A DNA stretch of 64,000 nucleotides. It comes from Pochonia chlamydosporia 170 (taxonomy: Eukaryota > Ascomycota > Sordariomycetes > Hypocreales > Clavicipitaceae). A program made the position numbers and the translations under genes. The stretch's first letter is position 1. The number at the start of each line of letters is the position of its first letter. Positions 47,358-59,216 of the stretch are shown here, one piece after another. The notes under the pieces were generated by a model. The model had not been told where the DNA came from and made no database searches. It saw only the letters and a list, made by a program, of their open reading frames with translations. The stretch is from assembly GCF_001653235.2 (NCBI RefSeq), contig NC_035790.1:7998001-8062000 (forward strand), given 5' to 3'.

Positions 47358-50300
47358 ATTATCCCCCCTCTATAGCTAGGCGCCTAAATAGCTTTATTAG
47401 CTATCTACTAGCTATTAGATAGCATAATACCATATTATTGCTATAATAAAGTAACCTTTATTATTGCAATTTAGTTGCCATATAACTAATTATAGTATAT
47501 ATAATAATAATAATTTGCCCCTTTATTGCTATTATTTTCTTCCTGCTATACTATCTCTTTGCTATTATATATATAATCTAAGCTTCTAAAGAGATATTAA
47601 TTACCCCTAATAATACTACTAATTTGCCTCTAAAATAATAACTATTGCCTTTAAGAAGCTTACCTGCCTCTATTGCCTGCGTACTATAGCTAAGAAGTTT
47701 AAGAATAGCACGCCTAGGAAGGGTAATATTCTTAAGATATTATGCTGTTTCCCTCTTAAGTCTGCCACTATTAGAGGTAGTATTAAGGTTACTAAATGCT
47801 ACACTTAGTGTAAGAAGCATAGTAATACCTATAAGCCTATAGTCCTCCCAGATTCTTCTTATTTTCCGCTAGTATTTACTAATATTTTATCGCAAACTCT
47901 GCCTACTATAGCAGGTAATTTTAATAAACTATAGGCTATTTTAAACTAGCTATAAGAGCTAGTTATAGCTATAATTAACTTAGAAGATAAGAATAATAGA
48001 TTTTCTCTCTTCTTAGATAAGTTTTAGGCGCTTTACACTAGACTTTTACTAGTAATTATGTGTGGTTTTAACCATATAGAGACTGCCTATTATATTGCCT
48101 TTAGGCTTACTAGCGCTATTAAGGCTAAGCAAGTATATAGCTTTATTATAATAGTCTTAGGGGTTTACTTACTAATAGCTATAGTTTAGCCTGCTATTAC
48201 TGCCTACTAGTAGTATATTATAAGCTAATAGTAGCTCTAGGTCTCTTATTTCCTACCCCTACTCTATAGAAGTATAGGTTAGCTCTTTCCTAATAAATCT
48301 ATAGCTTCTTGCTAATATTTTAGTAGCCTAATTATAAGAAAGAGTTACTAGCCTAGGAGGATAGCTAAATCCTCTATTTATAACTATATAACCTAGGATA
48401 CTGCCTCTAGGCAATAGCTATTTGCTAGGTTTACTCTCTTGCTAAGAAGGCAAGCAATAAGAAAGAGAATGTGTACTCTCTAAAGGAGGATAGTAATAAA
48501 CTTAAGGGGTCTACTATAGACTCTTTTCCTCTTACTTTACCCTCTCTTTAGGGGCATTATATATAGCTTTTATTTGCAATAATAGATGCCTAAAGGGCTA
48601 GATTTAGAATAGAGTTTTAGTAGCAGTAAGTGCTGCCTTTTATTATAGTTATTATTACTTCTTACTGTATTTTCCGTGATATTTTCCTCTAGTTTAGCCT
48701 GCTTAGGCTTGCTTAAATACTTAGATTGTGCTAGTAGCATTTTCTATATTCTTAGTAGTAACCTATTAGTTATATTTAGTAGGCTATCCTTTCTATTTTA
48801 CTAGGTATAAGGTACCTTCTTAGGAGTTTCTCTAGTTCTTAACTTTCTCTACTTTATACTTATTCTTATTATCTTCTAACTTAGGCATAAAGAGTACCTC
48901 TTTACCTATATCTTGCCTATATTTCTATAGTTTTAATATAGTAATAGGAAATATATTATATAGCTAACTATATTATTATGGTAGGGCTACCCTATATGCC
49001 TATTTTCCTACTATCTTAAGGACCTAAAATAGTCTAATATAGCAGGAAATTAGCTTTCTTTTCCTCTTCTTAAACTAGAGGTTCTTAGTAGCTAATATAA
49101 CTAAGTCTTCTCTCTTTAGAGTAAGTAGCTAATACTATAAATTATAGTACTTTACTTATACTTCTATAGCTTTTTGCTAGTAACTCTTAAGTTACTTGCG
49201 TACTTTATAGAGCTTCTAAGTGCAGTCTTTTGCGCTTAGAACCTCTCTTATATTACTCTTAGCCTTAAGAGTAAGGTAAAACTCTAGCGTATAGCCTATT
49301 AAGGCATAGTATAGAGAGAGGCCTATAGAGCTACTAACTGCATTATTGTAAGCAAATTAGGCTTATAGCAGCAGCTATAGCTAGATAGCCTATTTCTCTC
49401 CTATAAAGCAGTATAAATAATGCTTAATAACCTAGTTTATCCGCTCTATTTGCCTATTAGTTTGCAGGTAAAAAGCTATAGATAGCCTCTACTTTATCTT
49501 TAATATATAGTAGAGGTTAGCCTAAAATTAGCTAGTAAAGACTAGTTCTCTATTAGATATAATCCCCTATAGGGCTCTAAATTAGAGTTTAACTTTCTTA
49601 TAGAAGAGCTCTATAAGACCTATAGCATTAATAGTAGTAGGTATAGGAAGAAAGAGAGAATACTTAGTATATTAGTCTACTATTATAAGGATTAAGTTAA
49701 CTTCTTGCTTGCTATAGTAGCTTAAGGGTAATTCTATAATAAAGTCTATTAAGATTTTAACCTAGGGTTGCTAGGGTATAGGTAGAGATTTAAGAGATCT
49801 ATATAGGCAATACTATCTAGTAATAACCCCTTAGTATATAGTATAGCTAGCTATATAATCTTTAACTTTAGCTCTTATGCCTAGCTAGTAGAAGTACTAT
49901 TAAAGCAGCTTAATAGTTCTCTCTATTCTAAAGTAACCTACTAGTAGATTATTATAATATAGCTATAATAGCTCCTACCTAAGGCTAGATTCCTATAGAA
50001 TAATAGCTCTATTATTATATAGTATAAGGCTACTTATAGTATAAGTATAAATACTACTCTTTCTCCTGCTATTCTCTTTAGAATCTATACTAGCTTGCCT
50101 TTACAGTTTAGCGTCTTCCTTTTAGGCCTTATATAGTATTTCTATTAGAGGTTTAGCTAGGTTATTATTATAGGTAGATTATAGCTTAAGAGCTTATCTA
50201 ATCTCCTCTACTATAACTATCTATATAGACTCTACTTTCTCCCTAATTTAGTTATTAATTTAGGATATAGTTACTATATCTTAGGCTATTATATAAGCTA

Positions 50301-51738
50301 TAAGGGTTATATCTCCTAAATTATTAGGTACTAGGACTTTCTTATTAGCTGTAACTAAGATAGAGCTAGTAGCTCCTAGCATTTTGCTATGTCTTCTTTA
50401 ATGTATTAGTATAGTTTCTACTACTTAAGTAGGTGCTATTTTCCTCTTAAGGTCTAGCAATAGCTTCCTATTTATTATAGGTTTGCTAGTATAATCTAGC
50501 CTCCTAGATAGCCTATTAGCAGGGTTAGACTTTCTAGCCTAATATTTAATAATAAAACTAAAAGGCATTAGGAATATATACTAGCATGCTTATCTCCTAT
50601 TTAACCTTAGCTAACGCATAAAAGTCTAAAGGTTCTAGTAGTCTAATAGAACCTTAACTAGGTTAGCTACCCCTTTAATATAATATTACTAGTGCTTAAA
50701 TAACTCTACTATAGCAAGTAGTTCTTAGTCTAGCGTTCTATAGTTCCTTTCTACGTCTATAAATTTCTAAGACTAGAAGGCTATTAGGTGATATTACCCC
50801 TAAATATCTAGCTATAAGAGGATGCCTGCCATAGCAAAATTAGAGGCATTTATTTCTATGCGTATAGGGAGTTCTAGACTATAATGTTAGAGGAGAGATG
50901 CCTTCTTAAAGGCAGCCTTTAGGCAAGTAAATACCTATTTCTTCTTGCTTCCTAGTATAATAGGCCCTAGCTTAGTTCCCTATTAGCTACCCTTTATAAG
51001 GGCATTTAATAGTGCTATAATACTAGAGTATTCCTATATAAACTGCCTATAAAAGTTATAGAATCCTAGGAAGACTTATACCTCTTAATAAGTAGTAGGC
51101 TCCTTTTATTATAGGATAGTATTAACTTACTAAGAGTCTATAGATATCCTATTAATTAAGAGGATAAACCCTAGGAACTCTACTAAGTCCTAGTAGAAGG
51201 AGTATTTTAAGGGTTTAGCAAATAACTCTACTACTCTTATTCTCTCTAGTACTTATTATATATATTTAGTATAATCTTTCCTAGTCTTAGAAAAGATAAG
51301 AATATTATCTAGATATACTATATAAATAGTATTAACTAGCTCTCTTAGAGCCTAATAGATATAGCTTTAGAAGGTAGCTAGAGCATTAGTTAACCTAAAG
51401 GGTATTACTAGATATTTATAATAGCTATAGTAAGTCCTAAAAGTAGTCTTCTACTTATCCCCTTTCTTAATGTGGATATAATAGTAGGCATCTTTAATAT
51501 TAATCTTAGAGAAGAATTTAGCTCCTTAGCACCTATCTAGGATCTCTAAAATTAGGGGTAATATATAGTAATTCTTTTCTGTTATCTTATTAAGTCCCCT
51601 ATAGTTAATATATAGTTAGAGTATTTTATCTTTCTTTGGCATAAATAGGATTAGGGCTCCTACTAGGCTCTTAGATAGTCTTATCCGTCCCTTCGCTAGG
51701 TTATCCTCAAGGTATTACTGTAATTCTATTAGCTCTCC

Positions 51739-51969
51739 CTAAGAGAGAGGGTAGATAGGACTATATAGTAGCGTTATGCCAGATATTAGGTTAATATTAT
51801 GATTAGATTTCTTGTGAGAGAGCAGAATGCTTGCTTGTGTATCTATAAATACGTTTGTAAATGCTCTTAGCTCTGCTAGGATATCCCCTAGATTTCCTAG
51901 CCCTTTTGCTAGGTCCTTATCCTCTATAGGTAATAAATCCTCGCTTAGGATCGCAGATATAGAGTACAT
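51739..51969 (-). pseudogene. Gypsy pol fragment upstream of RT
   Basis: The longest surviving frame of the element (76 codons). It lies just N-terminal to the mutated reverse-transcriptase region and on the same strand. It is a chance-surviving window between RIP-made stops, not a gene. Confidence 0.6.
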
Positions 51970-53576
51970 AAAAGCTATATCTTAAGCTTTCCTAGCAAAT
52001 TGCCGGGCATTAAGTAGCTTAAAACGGTCTCTATAAGTCTTATACTACTATTCTTAGCTGTGTGTAAATAGGTATATCCTATAAGCAGCTAGTATGTATA
52101 TCCCAATTAGTAGGGGACTTTCCTAGGGATTTAGGTCTCTATTAATAGTAATATATAGTATAGAGAACTGCTTCTCCTGCCCCTATAAGTCTATTACAGT
52201 AAGAGGGACTTTATACACGCTATACTAGGGAACTATAAGGTTACTAATTGCGTGTATAGTAGGGGCAGTTATAGTTACCTTAGGGAGTTAGTATTCTTTT
52301 GTAAATTAGATGCTTATAAGGTCTATAGCAGTATAGCTATTAAGATTTATATACATATTAATAGCTTTTTAGCTGTATATAATTACCTAGCTCTTAAAGT
52401 AGTACCCTATAGGTACTTCTTCCTATGTAGCAGAAGTAAGAGTAGCTACTTTTACCTCTAGCTATTTTCTAGGGCGTTTTGCGTGTGTTTAAGCGGCTTA
52501 TTACAAGCTAGGCATAGATATCTCTTGCTTTTATAGTTATAGCACTAGGGTTTCTAAGGTAGCCTAATATTATTTAGGCTAGATAGTTAGTATCTCCCTA
52601 TTATAGTTAAGAGAAATAGCAGCTATTTTCCTAGCAAGTTCTTGCGCTATTATTTGCTTGCCTTATAGCTTTATCCCTTATTAAGGCTCTCTTCTTATTT
52701 CTATTTCCCCTTTCTAGGCATTATATCCTAGAATTACTAGGCTAGCTATACTACTTTCTCTTAGGTTATCCCTATTATAGAGGCATATAGATTAATATAG
52801 TCTTATAGCTTTAAGTAGAGTTTTATAAAGAAGGTAAGAGCTCTAGCCTTCTTACTAGGTCTTTCTAGGTATTTCTCTAGCAAATTAAGGTAGATGCTAA
52901 AGTCTATTAGGCTTTACCCCTCTAGCTGCTAAGCCTTTTTAAGCTATATAGCTATCTAAGCCTCCTAGTTTATAGCATCCTTTAGTAGGGTAAGAGTTTA
53001 TACTTAGAATTCTTTCTAGTTATTCTTAAGGTCTTCCCTCTTACTACCTAGTTATTTATTAAGGTATTAGTTCTATCTTGCTCTACATATAGAGGTTATA
53101 TAGTCTAGCGCAAAGAGGATCTTCTAATAATTATAGTAATACTTACGCTTTACTCTATTAAAGGCATAGGTTAGATTATTTATCTAGATCTTATGCTTTT
53201 ATAGATTAGTTAGATAGGAGAGAGCTATAATATTCTTAACCTTAATCTCTTAGCTGCTACTACCTAAGAAGTCCTAGGAGTCTTAGTAGTATCTTGCAAG
53301 AGTATTGCTAGAGAAATATCCACTTATACAGTTTATAAGCTAAAGTAGCTAATCTTTCTTTTCTTATAGTTTCTATAGCTCTTCTAGCTGTATAATTTAG
53401 GCGCATATAGCTGCCTATTTAACCTTAATTAGAAGGGGAACCTCTATCTCTTAAATAGGAGCTATAGCATTTACTATACTTAAGATTAGCTAGGGATTTG
53501 CCGTGGGTATAGGAGTATTTTGCGTGCTTTTAGTCCCTATATTACTTCTAGGTAGCTTAAAGAGAAGCTTTAGAAT

Positions 53577-53754
53577 TATAATAAGCACTATAATAGTAGT
53601 AGATAAAGCTAGATAGCAGTAATAGGGTATATTATATTTAAGACTAAAGCTTGCTCCCATATGTGTATGTGTAAAGCGCTGGTAATATGCAAGCGAAGGG
53701 GCAGTAACACGCGGCAGGAAGCAGGGTATCGCTCGTGCGCGCGTGCACCTTATA
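53577..53754 (-). repeat. 5' LTR of the Gypsy element
   Basis: 178 bp, ungapped partner of 47180-47357, followed by target duplication ATAGC at 53755-53759. Confidence 0.9.
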
Positions 53755-54373
53755 ATAGCCCTCTTAAAACCTAAGAACTAGCAACTTTAAGAGGCAAATA
53801 TACTATTAAGTAAGCAGTATAGAGCTAGAAAAATATAATTATATTAAGGTAGTAGCATAACTATTACTAAGAGATAAGCTCTTTAGGATTAAAATAATAT
53901 AGAAGAGCAGATTTAGCAAGAAGATTGCAGGATAAAAGATTAAAAGCTAAGGGTTAAGACTAAGGCTTAATAATATAGTGTATATAGTAACACTAGCTAT
54001 AATGCGCAAACTTATTAGATTAATAAAGAAATATCTAATAAAGAGAATAGCAGTAAAGATTAATTAATTTCTTATGTTATACTTGTATTTTTTGTATGAG
54101 TTTTGCCGAAAGGTAATCTGGGATGGCTAGCTCGCTATATTGGCTAGGTCGCTATGCATTCACGTTAGCAAACTATATAATGGTTTATTCACGGCAACGC
54201 TAATTACGAAAGACGGGCCAATGCGTTGGGAAATCACTGATCATAGGCAGCAGCGCGCTGAAAATAGTGGCACATGGAGAGAACTTGTAGACTGCCTTAC
54301 GTGTGGCACTTCTGCCACAGCTTCTCTGTTTCATCTACCATCCAACTGCCCAATTTATCCTTTTTAAACGTAT

Positions 54374-54665
54374 TTACATTAGCATGATCCTGAAAACTGC
54401 ATGAGTTGACTTACTAGCAATCTGGCAAGAGTCGAGAACCCGCCCATAGCTCTCCTTGCCAGCGGTGGCCCCGAACAGAACCGGTCGACTGCCCTCCTCG
54501 GCTGTCCGCCCATATAACGCATCCTGCTGGAGTATTTGCTCTCGGACTATGGATGGTGTATTAGGGCTGATGTCCGTCTTGCAAACCCCAGGGCATACCA
54601 GGTTTAGCACCACTCCGGTGCAATCCATGGTTACTATGGTAGCTACATAGCGGACCACCATTATC
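54374..54665 (-). pseudogene. Short-chain dehydrogenase C-terminal fragment
   Basis: One exon-sized piece reading VVLNLVCPGVCKTDI, then LYGRTAEEGSRPVLFGATAG and YGRVLDSCQIA. This is the region after the catalytic YxxxK in retinol-dehydrogenase-like SDRs (NPG..T.L ... RT.EEGSR). A GTAAGT donor follows SCQIA and an acceptor-like CTACAG precedes it. The Rossmann half with the TGxxxGxG motif is absent, lost next to the transposon end at 54165. It is not a copy of the intact SDR at 57389 in any obvious way. Confidence 0.6.
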
Positions 54666-55181
54666 TGTAGTTACCAGCTTTGTCAAAGTATATTAATAGT
54701 TTAGGGTTTCGTTGGATAGCTGCATATGCTAGAATTAATTGCTGCTCTTTGTTTGAGGTTGACACGTTTTTTTGGAGAGCAATTTAAGTTTATAGTAAGA
54801 AGGTGCAAGATTCTGGTTTTGTGTCCACTCGCATATGGATCACGATATATTGAAGCTGGTTACAATATTTCCTTGATTGTCTTGCAATCCGTTGGGTCAA
54901 TTGTGTAACGGTCTAAGCAAGTAAGTTGTTTGGCTGGGTGGTTGCAACGAATATCTAAAGAAAAGGAGAGCTCAAGAGCTAGGGAGGTCTGTGATAGCAT
55001 CGCTTGTCACTGGTCAGTAGGTCCCTGTCCAGAAGGGCAGAAGCCGAGAGCAGAAGCTGAGCCAGTTTCGGGTTTAGCCCGTTGGATTATAACCATAGAG
55101 CCTTCAGGGGTTAATTCCGTCCCCATCATCAGCCTTATAATAAACACTGCCTCAGTATCCAACGTTTTAAGCCGAATTTCT

Positions 55182-56871
55182 CTACCTTTTGGGCAGGACA
55201 ACGTGTACAGACTTTGCCATTTTGACCGACCAAGTTGCCATGCCGAATCCTGTTGTCTCGCCCATATATCGAAGTTTATCTTCAATCCATACCCTCTTCT
55301 CCTCCTCGACCAGTGGAGAGAACAGTAGAATCACCATGGGCCAGAACGTGCAATAAACTCGGTAGCCCATACCTTTGCTGTTGTCTTCGACGTCGCAGTT
55401 GTTACCAAGACCGAGTATACCGCAAATGCTTTCGCATATCTCGTCTAGGATAGAGATACAATTTGATGGGACCATCGGATAAGCGTTCTTACAGTCAGTT
55501 CCATCTAGTTCGTCTTTTACAAACGCGATGAGGCCCAGAATAAGCTCAATTGTATGATACCTGACGACTTGATATAGATTTCTTGCTATAGCTTCAGTTG
55601 TTTTGGTAGAAATTTCAAGCATGTTATTGAATGCGGTCGATCGTTGATATGAAGGTAAAGTTGAATTTGCGGCCCTGATGTTGGCGGCCACATTCTTGAG
55701 GTCTTCGCTAATACTAATCCCGTCTTCGATAAGCTGTAGCACATCCTCGCTAGGAGGACGGTCGACCCTCAGGAAGACTCGAGTGCGAGCTCGCCTCTTG
55801 AAATCGACAGCTCTGGCAAGTATAGGTTCTAGCGGTTGATTTGCCCATGGATTCGAAAAGCTCTCCAGGGCTGACCACTTGGCGTCGCAGGGCTCGTAAT
55901 TAACAAACATACTCATTAACTAAAAGATGATTAGTCCAATATCTTGGACACATAGCTTGGAAACTGCTCATACGGCAATATGACAGAAAAATACAAACAC
56001 TCCTCGATCTAATTCAGAATCTTGCGCATGCTTAGCTCGCCATTGAAGCAAAGCCAATACGCCGTGGAAGTGGATCTGACATTGCAAGTTCGGATCCGTT
56101 GAAACGGCTGTGATAGCCTCTGCGACAATTATCTATATGTTTTCAGCATAAGGAACCTTCGTAACGAGGATCGAAGCCTATACCCTAAAATCACACTGAT
56201 AAGGGCGATTAAAATGTCTTACCTCATAGAGTGAAAGTAGAAATAGAGCTATCAGTATCGAATCGTCTCCTACCCGCCTTGGATCATCAAGCGTGGCTTT
56301 AAGCGTGACTATTGCTGTGCCATAGTGTCTCCTGGCTCGGACCATTAATGGAGACTGACGCAATTGGTTGGCCGAGCTAGCTAACGTCACTGCCTGTAGC
56401 GCCTCTAAGAAACATGTTGAGGAGCCGTCGGTGTTAAAGCTAGGGAGAGTGTTGAAGACAGCTATACCAGAATCCATAATATAGTCTTGATAGAAACGAT
56501 TCCAACTGTGCACCTCAGGAGCAATGTACACTATTGGAGGAATGCTAGTTACCATTTGTGATGTCTCTTCTCTTCTCTTTGCCTTAGCTTTCTTAACTCG
56601 CATCCGCACACTATTTTCGGCATAATTGTTCTGCATGCGAAGCATGACCTCCCAAGCTGGATAGCCAGGGCATGTCCACCCACTTTCAGTGCAGCGGCGA
56701 CACTGTGGCTCTTGCAAGTCACACTAAAAAGATGTGAGCACAATGTCTGCTGGAAGGACTGTGTCGCAATCTGGGAGCCGGGGGAGGAGAGAGGAGGGGG
56801 AAGGGAAGTACTTTAACACGGCGATGTCGACATGCAAAACAGCATTTTGATCGCTTTCCCACGTTAACCAT
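55182..56871 (-). CDS. Zn2Cys6 transcription factor
   Basis: Fungal binuclear-cluster regulator. Exons 56871-56812, 56723-56223, 56132-55974 and 55919-55182 join in frame. Splicing of the first intron completes the cluster C-FA-C-RHRRVK-C-DLQEPQ-C-RR-C-TESGWT-C (CX2CX6CX6CX2CX6C), preceded by MVNVGKRSK. After a basic stretch (RMRVKKAKAKRREE), which probably serves as nuclear signal, comes the fungal TF region: YIMDSGIAVFNTLPSF, SPLMVRARRHYGTAI, and SILIALFLLSLYEIIVAEAI. The C-terminus contains FWPMVILLFSP. It is divergent from the SDR at 57389 with about 520 bp between starts. No break seen although it sits between transposon blocks. Confidence 0.85.
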
Positions 56872-57388
56872 TATTTAGGGAGCCCCTTCGCTGGGTTCTC
56901 ATACCCGTGTTGCGGACTTGTTTTGTCGGATGACATCCACGGAGTTGCAGGAGAGGAGCTAAGAATTGCGAAGTTTGTAGCCGAGGAATTTTTGATGTTA
57001 ACTCTCGGTCAGTCAAGCTAACTCCTATTAGAATAGCGTAGTTGGCTGGCTACCCAAACTAAACCTTTTTGGGGCGAAAGTGCGAACCGACAAGGCTACA
57101 TATCCATTGTTCGCAATAGCTTCAATGAAAGTCTCGTGGAAGCCGGCTAGTCCGGCGTTGACACGGCCAACTGTGGAGCCCAGCCACTGGTGGGCCATAT
57201 CGCGACTGATCTCGGAGGACTCGAACTTCCATGACGCCGCGTGCATGGCATGGTCATGGAATATAAGAGAGGGGTTCTGCCATCCGTCCGCTTACAAGCT
57301 AGTTATCGCATCCATCTTCAGCAACGATAATCCAAACCGATTCGTTAAATAACGCAGCCGTTGAAACCGATCCTATACTTCACCAGCC
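56872..57388. promoter_or_regulatory. Divergent intergenic region, regulator and SDR
   Basis: 517 bp between two start codons in opposite directions. It is GC-balanced. A short run ATATAAGAG at about 57260 lies 130 bp before the SDR start and could serve as a TATA-type element for it. Confidence 0.4.
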
Positions 57389-58381
57389 ATGGCGCCCAAC
57401 TTCGACTACACCACCAAGGCCAGCGAGCTCGTGGCTTGGTACGCCCCTTTCATTACTGGCAAGGTCATTCTCGTTACCGGAGTCTCTACCGGAGGTCTCG
57501 GCGAGAGATATGTCAAACAGGTCGCTGCAGCCAAGCCTAGCCTCTTCATCCTGACAGGTCGTTCCATCTCGAAATTGGAAGCCGTCAAGGCAGATCTCAA
57601 CGCCGTGCTTCCTGAAATCAAGGTCAAGATCGTCTCTATGGACCTTCTCTCATTCGCTGATGTCAGGAAGGCCGCCGCTACGGTGAATTCCTGGGACGAT
57701 GTTCCTCACATTGATATCTTGGTCAATAATGCAGGCATTATGGCGGTGCCATATAGCAAGTCCGAGGATGGGTTCGAAAGCCAGTTCCAGACAAATCATC
57801 TCAGTCACTTCCTCTTCACCAATCTCCTTATCGAGAAGGTCCTTGCCTCTACGGCTCCGCGCATTGTCACAGTCTCTAGTAACGTGCATCGCGTCGGCAA
57901 CATCCGATGGGAGGATTACAATTTCGGGGACGGGCAGCGCTACCAGAGATGGTTGTCGTACGGCCAGTCTAAGACGGGCAATGCTCTAATGGGTCTCTCA
58001 CTCGCCGAGAAACTCGGTTCCCGGGGCCTTCTCTCCTTTCCTATGTGTCCCGGCACCAGCTACACGAACCTGTCGGCGCACGGAGCCGCTGACTTCGCCG
58101 CTTTCGCCGCCGACCTTACCGATATGGACAACATCTATGGTAATAAGTGGGGTTGCGGCATGGGCGAACTCCAATTCAAGGACCCGGACCAGGGAGTTGC
58201 CACCCATGTCTTTGCGTCGTTCGACACCAGCATCGCGGGTCAGAACGGTGCCTTTGTGACTGATTGCCATATTGCGGACCAGGCTAAGGAGGAAGTCTAC
58301 TCCTGGGCGACAAGCAAGGTCGATGCCGAGAGGTTGTGGAAGCTCAGCGAGAAGCTTGTCGGCCAGGAATTCAAGTATTAA
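57389..58381 (+). CDS. Short-chain dehydrogenase/reductase (retinol dehydrogenase-like)
   Basis: 330-residue intronless NAD(P)-dependent oxidoreductase. The cofactor motif is VILVTGVSTGGLGERY (TGxxxGxG). Further family marks are DILVNNAGIMA, the helix QTNHLSHFLFTNLL, the catalytic Ser in RIVTVSSNVHR, and Tyr and Lys in SYGQSKTGN. The PG motif reads MCPGTSYTNLS. The length and the RWEDYNF segment fit the WW-oxidoreductase/retinol-dehydrogenase group common in fungal secondary metabolism. The sequence is well conserved and GC-rich in contrast to flanking AT-rich DNA. The divergent Zn2Cys6 gene may regulate it. Substrate unknown. Confidence 0.92.
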   Translation: MAPNFDYTTKASELVAWYAPFITGKVILVTGVSTGGLGERYVKQVAAAKPSLFILTGRSISKLEAVKADLNAVLPEIKVKIVSMDLLSFADVRKAAATVNSWDDVPHIDILVNNAGIMAVPYSKSEDGFESQFQTNHLSHFLFTNLLIEKVLASTAPRIVTVSSNVHRVGNIRWEDYNFGDGQRYQRWLSYGQSKTGNALMGLSLAEKLGSRGLLSFPMCPGTSYTNLSAHGAADFAAFAADLTDMDNIYGNKWGCGMGELQFKDPDQGVATHVFASFDTSIAGQNGAFVTDCHIADQAKEEVYSWATSKVDAERLWKLSEKLVGQEFKY

Positions 58382-59216
58382 GTAGACAAAACAGCTGAGT
58401 GGGCGTTTGCGTGTTGCAAGCGTAATATACGTAGTTTTTGTTCTTTGTAGTCCCTCCCTGTAGCTCACAATATACATTGGATTGCAGGACGTGTGCGACG
58501 TTAGATGTTGCATGGGGTAAAGACACGAAGAGCCTTACACTTTAATTACGATTGCCCAAGCATGTTAAATGCCTATACGCTTTAGGACGATTCGCAGAGA
58601 CTGGAACACTACGTAGCGCATAGACGCCATGTCGCTTAACAAGCATCTACTTAGCGTGCCAACAAGAAAAGATATGTTTCTGAAGCCTTCTCGGTGGACA
58701 AGCTATAGCGGCTCTCGTACACTCTTTAAGACAGTCTCTATTTGGACGCACCTAAATCTCTATCCGGACGCACCCCCCCCCTACATTTAGCTACAGTGTA
58801 GCTACTAAGCCTCTAACATTATAACTAGAGCATTTAACAATAAATATTATAGCTCTAGCTATTAGTAAAGTAAGTTTATAAAGAATTCCTAATGTAAAGA
58901 GAAAAGATCTAATATAACTCTAAAATTGCTTACTTTTAGGTTTTAATCTATTTTAGACTCTTTAATACTTTATTTAAGGATTAAATTATAGATTATAGAA
59001 TATTAAATCTAGAGAGATATAAAAGCCTAATATATATTATTGCATTATATTCTAATTAATAAAAGATTTAAAACTAAAATAGTAGATTAAAGCTATATAT
59101 ATATATTTTCTTTTCCTTTAGGAATCTATTCTCTTAACTTTTTAACCTTTCTTTTATTTAAGCTTCTACCCCCTTATGATTTCTTTTTCTAGCTATATTT
59201 TCTCTTATAATTACTA
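58382..59216. other. AT-rich spacer
   Basis: After about 58750 the sequence becomes RIP-like. The boundary holds a duplicated GGACGCACC, a 9-C run and the small hairpin TAGCTACAGTGTAGCTA at about 58788-58804. No gene is supported. Confidence 0.45.

Larger units (their letters stand above)
47180..53754 (-). mobile_element. Gypsy-type LTR retrotransposon, RIP-mutated, nested
   Basis: 6575 bp bounded by two 178-bp LTRs and the 5-bp target duplication ATAGC (47175-47179 and 53755-53759). The coding strand is minus. Around 51400-51700 the reverse complement still reads like a Gypsy reverse transcriptase: LFMPKKDK, then NYRGLNKITEKNYY, LEILDR, and GAKFFSKINIKDAYYYIHI, with stops where Gln/Trp/Arg codons would be. 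A fragment upstream of RT is open at 51739-51969. On the minus strand a purine run (GAGGGGGGATAAT) precedes the 3' LTR, as expected for a polypurine tract. It is dead: almost every frame is closed by TAG/TAA. Confidence 0.88.
46600..54165 (+). mobile_element. Pogo/Fot1-like transposon (copy A), 5'-truncated, split by a Gypsy element
   Basis: Left part 46600-47179 and right part 53755-54165 are homologous to the continuous element at 59217-61096. The left part still shows the DDE transposase C-terminal catalytic region: LLILDGHDSH, FEVFCKEHKIITLYMPSYL, and FRPLKKAYSKEIKGLIRAY. Just after YLSHIL a TAG stop stands where a Gln codon is expected. The right terminal repeat ends in CACGT at 54165, followed by TA. 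The left terminal repeat and the N-terminal half of the transposase are absent. The first 170 bp are barely mutated, while the rest is RIP-degraded. Confidence 0.8.

Noticed and set aside
51739..52461. Frames inside the Gypsy element as genes
   Set aside because: They are chance survivors between RIP-made stops in a dead retrotransposon.
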